A DNA stretch of 16,265 nt from Lichtheimia corymbifera B2541. Its lineage: Eukaryota; Mucoromycota; Mucoromycetes; Mucorales; Lichtheimiaceae. The notes beneath the pieces are model-generated. The model was not told the DNA's origin, ran no database searches, and worked only from the letters and a program-made list of their open reading frames with translations. The stretch spans positions 1 through 16,265 of the forward strand of contig JNEU01000781.1 of assembly GCA_000697475.1 (NCBI GenBank), given 5' to 3'. The translations under genes were made by a program, and so were the position numbers. This document shows positions 8,580 to 15,399 of the stretch, one piece after another (position 1 is the stretch's first letter; each line of letters opens with the position of its first letter).

Positions 8580-8587
8580 TATAAATA
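8580..8587 (+). promoter_or_regulatory. TATA box (TATAAATA)
   Basis: A consensus TATA element in front of a candidate transcription unit that contains an intron (8832-8896) and an AATAAA (9100-9105). Confidence 0.5.
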
Positions 8588-8609
8588 TTCTGGCGTCATC
8601 CCTTTACCA

Positions 8610-9130
8610 TACCATCACTAATCATCATGCATAGATTGATCATCACCCACATCAAGAAATGTGCTATGAATCCATGAGCGCTTATCACGTCAAGGCATTA
8701 AATCCAATGAAGGACATCAAGGTGCAATGAGGAGCAATCACGGCTGAAGCAAAGACGAAGGATAACTTCTATCAATGACCAAGGGATTCAATCAATCATA
8801 CAGTGGAAAATCGGGTATTGGCATGGACATTGTAAGTAGGAATGATGCGGGTGGTCGTCTACCAGCATGCATACTAATACCTGGGACATATTGTAGTGGA
8901 TACTGCGTTTATGGACAACGCTGGGAAGAAGATGGCTTACTTGCAGATCTCATCAACGTATTATTGCGACTTTGCTTTCTGGTGGTAGGAGCACTTGTCG
9001 AATGCCTGTGGGTGTCAATGCCTTGCCATATATCTATATTAGTATAGTACTTGTAATAACAATATCATATATACATCATACATACATTGTAACATGCATA
9101 ATAAATATGCCGCATTTATTGTAATAGATC
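8610..9130 (+). other. Candidate small transcription unit, spliced, coding status unknown
   Basis: Signals line up in order: TATA box at 8580; ATG at 8629 opening only a 16-codon frame; intron 8832-8896 (GTAAGT, CTAATAC branch-like site, TTGTAG, 65 bp); AATAAA at 9100-9105. The ATG at 8775 gives either an unspliced 90-residue frame or a spliced frame that runs past the AATAAA, and neither is convincing. Another spliced frame crosses the junction and reads DTAFMDNAGKKMAYLQISST before TAG but has no ATG. It could be a non-coding RNA, a small-protein gene, or a remnant. Confidence 0.35.
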
Positions 9131-9153
9131 ATACCTTGTGTTAGCCTGAAGCG

Positions 9154-9163
9154 TATATAAAAG
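9154..9163 (+). promoter_or_regulatory. TATA box (TATATAAAAG)
   Basis: A strong TATA match about 50 bases after the AATAAA of the preceding unit. About 30 bases further on begins a Ser/Pro/Arg/Thr-rich open frame (9187-9336) with no ATG. Confidence 0.5.
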
Positions 9164-9186
9164 CACTAGAATTCAATCGGCAATAG

Positions 9187-9336
9187 TACTGCTCATTACC
9201 ATCCCAATCTCGGGCTACCATCACCCCCAGTAACTCTCGTTATTCTCCTTATTCTTCTCGTTCTCCTACTGCTGGTGGTGGTGCTATAACTGGGAGTACC
9301 CATCGCCCTTACCATCCTCACACGCATTCCCTGTGA
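9187..9336 (+). pseudogene. ATG-less Ser/Pro/Arg-rich open frame, 49 codons
   Basis: Between a TAG at 9184 and TGA at 9334 the frame reads SLPSQSRATITPSNSRYSPY, then SSRSPTAGGG, with TCT/CCT/CGT codons similar in style to exon 3 of the 3236-5213 gene. It sits just where transcription from the TATA box at 9154 should begin but lacks a start codon, so it may be a truncated coding fragment or a leader. Confidence 0.25.
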
Positions 9337-9612
9337 AGAAACCAACAATCACCCTTTATATACGGCATGCGTGATCAGGTGGCAATCCAGGTGCATCCTG
9401 AATAAGAATAGAAATCACGTGATGTGGACTCTTTTTGCTGCTGAATTCAGCATAATGGATCACAGCATATCAACCCAACGTACTTTTACATCGCAACTTT
9501 GCCATCGGCCTTTGTCTTATTGAGAACCTAGCTTTCTACACAAGCGTCTCTTATCAATCGCAGGTATTACGGCAATAATATTATCAAAATTTTATTGTGG
9601 GAAACTGCAAGG
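9337..9612. other. Intergenic stretch, nothing identified
   Basis: No reading frame, repeat or splice signal worth reporting was seen here. Confidence 0.4.
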
Positions 9613-9975
9613 TCACGAAACACGGAAGCACCTGACACTAGTACCCCAATCAACTCGCCGGCCAAACCTGAGGGAGAGCCCGCAATGACTAAAAACTGGG
9701 TGTGTACTGCCAATCACCTCCATGTGGTCACACCTGGAAAGTGCAACCACCTCCGTTGAGAGGGTGGGAATTGGTATAGCTAGTTGTTTACTTTCTATTA
9801 TTAATGCTTGTCTTGTATACAAATACAAATAGTCGTTATATCTTTCCTTTATATGTCTCCCAGATCTGGTACCCTCCATGTCCTTAATTATTGCTTGGTC
9901 GATGGATATATTTATTCTCTTTTGTAACTGATGAATAGGGAGACTATAATAATATATGCTATGAATGCGTGCCAT
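9613..9975 (-). CDS. Hypothetical protein, 120 residues
   Basis: An ATG-started minus-strand frame beginning MARIHSIYYYSLPIHQLQKR, basic and aromatic in the first half (GRHIKERYNDYLYLYTRQ) and ending in an Arg/Ser/Val-rich tail. It has no low complexity, signal peptide, clear membrane segment or known motif. It is longer than most chance frames here, but the window contains several comparable unsupported frames. It could be the last exon of something larger or random. Confidence 0.25.
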   Translation of the reverse strand: MARIHSIYYYSLPIHQLQKRINISIDQAIIKDMEGTRSGRHIKERYNDYLYLYTRQALIIESKQLAIPIPTLSTEVVALSRCDHMEVIGSTHPVFSHCGLSLRFGRRVDWGTSVRCFRVS

Positions 9976-10106
9976 TGAATAAATAGCGTGTCATAGGTGG
10001 ATCAAAAGGTGGTGGTGATTGGCACCTTGTGAATGGTATGGTTGTTACGGCGTAGGTAAAGCTTATCAACATGCTGGAGTGTTAAACGAGAAAACGCCCT
10101 TGTAAA

Positions 10107-10330
10107 CTAGCTGTTCATCATCCCCGAGCATGCAAACGAACTATAGCCGTGGTTTCCTTTCATTTTCCTCGTATAGGCATAAAGAATGAATGCCGAGGTT
10201 TCATGTACAGCTTTCATCGGGTTGGAAAAATTGTAGCGAAGCTGGCGTTCGACATGGCATTGTCTAATGGATGAAATGCAGTTGAGGAAATATAACGGGA
10301 TTAGACATGAAAGAGAGATCATATGCATTT
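10107..10330 (-). pseudogene. Minus-strand exon-like fragment
   Basis: A good donor (GTATGT on the minus strand near 10345) and TTAG acceptor near 10264 bracket an intron-sized gap, after which a frame reads QLRYNFSNPMKAVHETSAFI and ends at TAG at 10107. Just upstream of the donor a short piece reads KRDMWKPCYIEVSQK. These look coding but do not join cleanly to the 118-residue model to the right, so they may be 3' exons of an alternative or decayed gene. Confidence 0.25.
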
Positions 10331-10478
10331 ACTCCACTCAACATACCTTTTGGGATACCTCAATATAACATGGCTTCCACATATCCCGTTTGCCTACATG
10401 ACAGTAATCACAATCGCGTATTAAAGGTATAGCCAAACGTATTGTTGAATATCAGTTGCTTGCCTTGAGAGAGAAACG

Positions 10479-10978
10479 TTACTTGGTACCCCATGAGTAA
10501 TCGGTAAGCCTTAATAGCACAAACGTTCCACACAATGCTCCCTGTTGCCCATAACGTACATCAATAAGCAAGCTGCGAACCACCAGAATATCGACATAGT
10601 TGTTGCCATTAGAAGACCTGGATCCTGTTGCTCATTGCTAGCACTTACAGGTCCCGGTCGGCATAGTGCAGCTGTGAACAGAGGATGTGTTTTTGAACTG
10701 GTCTTGTAATAAGCCATAGATCCATGAACCCAGGTTGCCACAAGATGCGATAAGAGCAACACAGTCTCCAGAAGCCAGCATCCTTGACATGCCACTGATA
10801 TAACCGAGGAAAAGCCTTCTTGATCCTGTAAGTACACACCTTCCATCATAAATCCACTTGCATGTGATTCATCCCATAATGAGCACCCTTACCTTGTGAG
10901 ACTACCCAATAGCATCATCCTTGCCTCAAATAAAAACCGTGTATCCATGCCAACCATATCATGCTGCTCCTGTTCCAT
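10479..10978 (-). CDS. Hypothetical 118-residue protein, three exons
   Basis: Minus-strand exons 10978-10893, 10825-10649 and 10572-10479 are separated by canonical introns of 67 bp (GTAAGG to TTACAG) and 76 bp (GTAAGT to TTCGCAG). The joined frame is open from ATG to TAA with no internal stop. The protein begins MEQEQHDMVGMDTRFLFEAR, is basic/aromatic in the middle (KKAFPRLYQWHVKDAGFWRL) and ends LTDYSWGTK. No domain is recognised and no membrane segment is predicted in this frame. The middle exon is also open in the other two frames; one gives a hydrophobic reading with a membrane-protein look, so the frame is not certain. More 5' exons may exist, as coding-like sequence continues upstream. 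Confidence 0.4.
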
Positions 10979-11223
10979 TGTATGGCTCGTTAATTAACAA
11001 CTTTGGCTTTGTACATCCAATACCATGCGTACCAATGAATCTCCAAGAGAAAGGAACGATCCTTGACCACGACTGCATTGAGCGATGGATAAAACTTGAT
11101 AGCACCAAAACGACTCGCGAAATAGTTGCTTGTTGCTGATGTGATAAGAGCACTGCTGCTGACAAGATCAATCGCATCCATAAGAGATGCTTGAACGTAA
11201 AAAGGAACTTCCGATAACCGGAA

Positions 11224-11706
11224 TCACGAGGGGATAGAAAGCTTGCTGGACATTGTCGTTGACGTGATCAATCGATCAGGCGCCTTTATCGCAAAATACC
11301 AGGACGCTGATAACGTGAAACACCAGCAGGCCATCCATGTAAGAATTGGAATAATCGCGTCCAAATGCGTATCATCATTGGTAGTCATGGCACTGAGTGT
11401 TTCCACTTTTGACGTGTTGTAGCCTGGCGTTATCCGTATCCCTTGTAATAACAATAGTGAGTGCCTGCTTGCAAGTATAGGATGATATGGCACTGACTTA
11501 CCTTGCTCATTATAAGCACTGGGCTGAACCGGCATAAGCTTCCCATCGTGAATGGCAAAACTAATGGAGGCGCATGGAGCTACTCTAATGCCGAAATGGG
11601 TTCGAACCTGACAAGATGGAATGCGTGGATTGTCGCGATTGAGCCGTTGAATCGTAAGCCTTGCACCATAACTGGAAGGAGTTGCCGGTTGGAAGTAGTG
11701 AGACAA
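11224..11706 (-). CDS. Coding-like minus-strand frame with one hydrophobic segment, no ATG
   Basis: Open for about 160 codons on the minus strand, starting after a TGA and with no early ATG, so it looks like an internal exon or the 3' part of a gene. A possible 60-bp intron (11501-11442; GTAAGT to ACAAG) would remove 20 in-frame codons without changing phase. Near the end is a hydrophobic stretch, AIIPILTWMACWCFTLSASW, that could be a transmembrane helix. It may belong with the 10479-10978 exons, but a TGA at 11224 and frame changes between them prevent a continuous model. No family is recognised. Confidence 0.3.
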   Translation of the reverse strand: MSHYFQPATPSSYGARLTIQRLNRDNPRIPSCQVRTHFGIRVAPCASISFAIHDGKLMPVQPSAYNEQGKSVPYHPILASRHSLLLLQGIRITPGYNTSKVETLSAMTTNDDTHLDAIIPILTWMACWCFTLSASWYFAIKAPDRLITSTTMSSKLSIPS

Positions 11707-11971
11707 ACAACGGACTCAGCCTAATTTAATGGCAGGCGGACATTTTAGGAACACCCACCACAAGGCATCATCCTCATTACCATGCATCCAATAAAGACGC
11801 TCCAATAGCTTGCTTCATTTGATGGACAGATGGAGTCATCCATTATCATTAGAATATATATAAAAATAAATAGGAGAGCTACGCAACAGCATAGTTTTTT
11901 ATTTATTTTGGGTCTATATTACAATATACTGCACCATCCATCCGATTGGTTACCTGTATGAATCACACCTT
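11707..11971. other. Junction sequence before the satellite, nothing identified
   Basis: AT-rich spacer with TATATATAAAAATAAAT-like sequence near 11860 and no reading frame of note. Satellite similarity becomes recognisable at about 11972. Confidence 0.4.
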
Positions 11972-12769
11972 TGCGCAAGGTTAAAGTTTCACACATGTCT
12001 CTGTGGCTTGTTCATCACTTTTGTTCTCATAATGCCCTCATGGTTGACTTTTATTATTTTGAATAGTAGGGTAACTATGTAGAATGCGCATGATTACTGA
12101 TAGGGTGCAAACACCATAACAGTGAGATCACTCGTCTGGTCCTTGAAACTTTGACACACGGTGCTCGTGGGTACACTGATCATCTTTACTTATATATAGA
12201 AACCTACACTTCATTCTCACATTTTGAATGGCAGACGTTAATATAGGTTTTGCTATGTATGATAGGAAATCGGGGTGTATGTACCCCGGATTTGGAAATT
12301 CGGAGCTCCTATAAAGTAACCTGAGGTTCCCAATTCCCAACATGAAAGTTGGTCAAAATATTCTGTGGGACATACTGAACACCTCCATTCATATCAAATT
12401 TCGTGCCTTCATTGTGTAATTTTGAAAGCGGGCGTTGGCAACACTGTAACAGTAAGATAACATGTGTTGCGGCCTAGCTGGCCAATATTGAGTTCAGCAA
12501 GCGCCAAAATTTCACACACGCTTCGTTGCAGTATGCTGATCATTTTTTATCTAATAACGCCATCACGGTTCACTATCATGATTTTGAACCGAGTACACGC
12601 ATATGATTCACTGATAGGGACCAAATCCCATAACCTCGAGATCACTGCTCTGGCACTTGAAACGTTCACACAATGTGCTATTGGGAACACTGATCAACTT
12701 TGCTTATACAACTAACCTACACTTCATTTACACATTTTGAATGGCAGCCATTAATATGGCTTTTACTGA
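11972..12769 (+). repeat. Satellite repeat, left block (unit about 511 bp, about 1.5 copies)
   Basis: A tandem repeat in plus orientation. GAGATCACT words at 12124 and 12638 mark a 514-bp unit. Landmarks in each unit are CCCAATTCCCAACATGAA, TTTGATATGAATGGAG-like words, CGCCAAAATTTCACACACGC, and CTTATATAACAAACCTA. The outermost 150-200 bp is most diverged, as expected at an array edge. The block ends abruptly at 12769, after GGCTTTTACT, where unrelated sequence begins. Confidence 0.85.
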
Positions 12770-13795
12770 ACCATATCGACTCCCTGGCCGAAGTTCAATT
12801 TATAGACGATCTTCGTGATCTTCCAACCCTTCCACCAAGAGCCGCCACTGAGACATTTTCACCGAGCATTGGCATCGCTAGTATCGCTCAATATGGTTCT
12901 GATGATGGTGATATATGCGTTTTCATACCAGTACAACGTCCTGGAAGCTTGAGATATGACTCAGTAATCTACGCCGCACAGGCAAGAGAAAGATTCTTGA
13001 CATTGTGCTGCGCTGACATCATGGACAGCGTGGTGCAAAGAAGACTTGAAGAGTAGGATGCTCGCCCTAGTGAAGCTGGTGACCTCGAGGCTTGGCTGCT
13101 GCAAATCATACAGGGATAGGAGGAGGAGATAGCTATCAATGGCCCTGATCACCGCAATTTGGGAGAACTGCTTCCAGGTACAAAAAACGAGATAGCAAAC
13201 TTCTAGGCTCAAGAAGAAAGGGAAAGAATGCAAGCATCAGCACATGTACGCAATGTACAATTCGCTGGTGCTCGTGGAATTAGAACCCGTAGAGAGTTTG
13301 AAGGACCAATGAACAGTGTTATCCGAGGACAGCAGTTGGATGCATTGTTGGAGACACATACCCCAAGATTTAGAAGAAGAAGAAGAAGAAGCGAAGTATC
13401 AATCCTGCCACGTCCACACCGCAATCACATTTCATCGGTGCCCACAAAACGATGGTCAAGCTATTGCATCAAAACCACAAGGCCTTCGTTTCAACAGAAT
13501 ATTATATGCACACGACATTATTGAGGATCTCTCTTTCGAAATCAAGGCGACAACTTTGGCTGATATGGGTTTACGTGTTGTTGACGCTGTTCAACCTTTG
13601 AAGCACGCCCGGAGAAATCAATGGAACTTTGAAGAGGGTGAACGTGGATCGATTTATATTCACGACGCTGCCGAGAGAGACCATCAATGGGAGTTTCAGC
13701 AAGCCATGGATAAAGGAATCAAGGCTACTGACTTGGGCTGGTTCGCGTTCCAAATGACACCGTTACGAACCAATGGTTATATGACGGTGCAATGA
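12770..13795 (+). pseudogene. Broken protein-coding gene inserted in the satellite (3 TAG stops, 1 frameshift)
   Basis: A coding-like frame runs from the left junction (DSLAEVQFIDDLRDLPTLPP) through YAAQARERFLTLCCADIMDS and on past TAG codons at 13054, 13117 and 13204 with coherent charged, helical protein on both sides (AQEERERMQASAHVRNVQFA). At a GAA/AGA run (13372-13393) the sensible frame moves to the next one, continuing QSCHVHTAITFHRCPQNDGQ and RNQWNFEEGERGSIYIHDAA to a TGA at 13793. Total about 340 codons. No start is visible: the 5' end seems cut off at the junction. I cannot place it in a family. All three premature stops are TAG, compatible with single changes from CAG, GAG or AAG. 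A spliced or recoded gene is a less likely alternative. Confidence 0.6.
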
Positions 13796-14086
13796 CAAAG
13801 AGATACCTTGTTCGCCATATCAGCACCCTCCCCTTACGGCGGGGGCCTTGTGTTGCTGTTAAACAGAGAACACGCATATACTAACAATGGCCATGCAACT
13901 GTGAATAAATGATGTCGGTCCTTGAAAAACAGGTCGCCAACTGCGAAAATTTTGTCATCCGCCGTGAGAAAAAGACAATCACCCATAAACAATCATGTGA
14001 CCCCCCTCCAACAAACAATGCTCGAGCATGAAAAGAGAATCCTTAACCATGAACAATAAATCATAGACCTTTGACTTTTTATCATT
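13796..14086 (+). other. 3' part of the inserted segment
   Basis: Non-repeat sequence between the broken gene and the resumed satellite. AATAAA words at about 13904 and 14055 could be polyadenylation signals of the inserted gene. A GC-rich short hairpin-like run (CCCCTTACGGCGGGGG) lies near 13836. No terminal inverted repeats or obvious target duplication match the left end at 12770. Confidence 0.4.
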
Positions 14087-14147
14087 AGGGGGATTTCATC
14101 TCGGAAATCCTATACTATAAAGTACCCTGAGGTCCCCAATTCCCAAC

Positions 14148-14261
14148 ATGAACCCTGGCCAGAATATCGTCTGGGACATGCTGAACAACTCCATTCATAT
14201 CAAATCCCATACCTTCATTGTAAAATTCATAAAGCGGTCATCGGCAATACTGCAACAGTAA
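14148..14261 (+). CDS. Short ORF in satellite unit 1, 37 residues
   Basis: It begins MNPGQNIVWDMLNNSIHIKS and ends at TAA. The same start context and first 25 codons recur in the other plus-strand units; it ends earlier in the 12341 and 14659 copies and later in the 15170 copy. A CTATAAAG element lies about 30 bases upstream of the ATG. It may be a relic of a coding repeat or fortuitous. Confidence 0.2.
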   Translation: MNPGQNIVWDMLNNSIHIKSHTFIVKFIKRSSAILQQ

Positions 14262-15169
14262 GGCTAATATGGGATGCAGCCCAGCTGGCGGATAATGAGT
14301 GCTGCAAGCGCCAAAATTTCCCACATGCATGTTTGCGGTATGCTGATCATTTTTGCTCTAATAGCCCCAGCACGGTTCATTATTACGGTTTTGAATGGGG
14401 AGGCATATGTATACTATTACTGATACGGTGCAAATCCCATCAAGTTGAGATCACCCTTTTGGCGTTTGAAACTTTCACACAAGGTGTTATTGTGTAGCCT
14501 GACCAACTTTGCTTATATAACAAACCTACATTTCATTCACGCATTTTGAATCGCAGCCATTAATATGGGTTTTACTATGTATGATAGGAAACCGGGGTGT
14601 ACCCCGGATTTGAAAATTCGGAGTTACTAGAAAGTAACCTGAGGTTCCCAATTCCCAACATGAAACTTGGCCAGAATATGCTCTGGGACATGCTGAACAA
14701 CTCCATTCATATCAAATGCCGTGCCTTCATTGTGTAATTTTGAAAGCGGGCGTCGGCAACATTGTAACAGTAAGATTAAGATGGGGTACGGCCCAACTGG
14801 CCGATATTGAGTGCTGCAAGCGCCAAATTTTCACACACGCATCTTTGCAGTATGCTGATCATTTATGATCTAATAACGCGATCACTGTTAACTATTATTA
14901 TTTTGAACGGGAGCGCATGCATATGATTACTGATAGGGAGGAAATCCCATAACCTTGAGATCACTCGTCTGGTCCTTGAAACTTTCCCACAAGGTGCTAG
15001 TGGGTACGCTGATCAACGTTGCTTATATAACAAAGCTATACTTCATTCACGGATTTTGAATGGCATCCATTACTATGGGTTTCACTATGTAGGATAAGAA
15101 ATCGGGGTGTACCCCGGATTTGAAAATTCGGAGTTACTATAGAGTAAACTGAGGTTCCCAATTCCCAAC

Positions 15170-15319
15170 ATGAACCCTGGCCAGAATATCGTCTGGGACA
15201 TGCTCAACAACTCCATTCATATCAAATCCCGTACCTTCATTGTCAAATTTTTAAAGCGGGCGTCCGCAATACTGCATCACTATGATAAGATGGGGTTCGG
15301 CCTAGGTGGCCGATATTGA
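15170..15319 (+). CDS. Short ORF in satellite unit 3, 49 residues
   Basis: The longest version of the unit-start ORF: MNPGQNIVWDMLNNSIHIKS, then a basic, hydrophobic part (FIVKFLKRASAIL) and a Gly-rich end before TGA. Between copies, variable columns in the first 25 codons fall mostly at third positions (9 of 16 by my count) and replacements are mild (Ile/Met, Leu/Val), hinting at past selection on the protein. The mirrored copy on the other strand has a TGA at codon 9, so not all copies can be functional. Confidence 0.25.
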   Translation: MNPGQNIVWDMLNNSIHIKSRTFIVKFLKRASAILHHYDKMGFGLGGRY

Positions 15320-15399
15320 GTGTGGCAAACGCCAAAATTTCACACACGCATCTTTGCGGTATGCTGATCATTAACGATCTAATAACGCTATCACGGTTC

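Larger units (their letters stand above)
14087..15399 (+). repeat. Satellite repeat, right block in plus orientation (about 2.6 units)
   Basis: The same unit of about 511 bp resumes. The CATG of CCCAATTCCCAACATGAA is at 14147, 14659 and 15169, spacings 512 and 510. Units are recognisably subtyped: the copies at 14147 and 15169 share ATGAACCCTGG, the one at 14659 has ATGAAACTTGG. Each carries a CGGGGTGTACCCCGG-type hairpin and CTTATATAA, and some carry GTTACT/AGTAAC stems. The block ends at 15399, where orientation flips. Confidence 0.9.

Noticed and set aside
10479..10500. SWGTK ending resembling the SWGTKG motif of chitin synthases
   Set aside because: The protein is far too short, none of the glycosyltransferase motifs is present upstream, and the stop follows immediately.
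10462..10825. Alternative reading of the same exons resembling a receptor transmembrane segment (WSIVWNVCAIKAYRLLMGYQ)
   Set aside because: It needs a 107-bp intron with a weaker acceptor, and its upstream exon contains a TGA. The resemblance is only to a general hydrophobic pattern.
13054..13795. A genuine alternative genetic code (UAG as glutamine) for the organism
   Set aside because: The solid gene in the window shows no in-frame TAG used as sense, and a frameshift in the same locus favours pseudogene decay.
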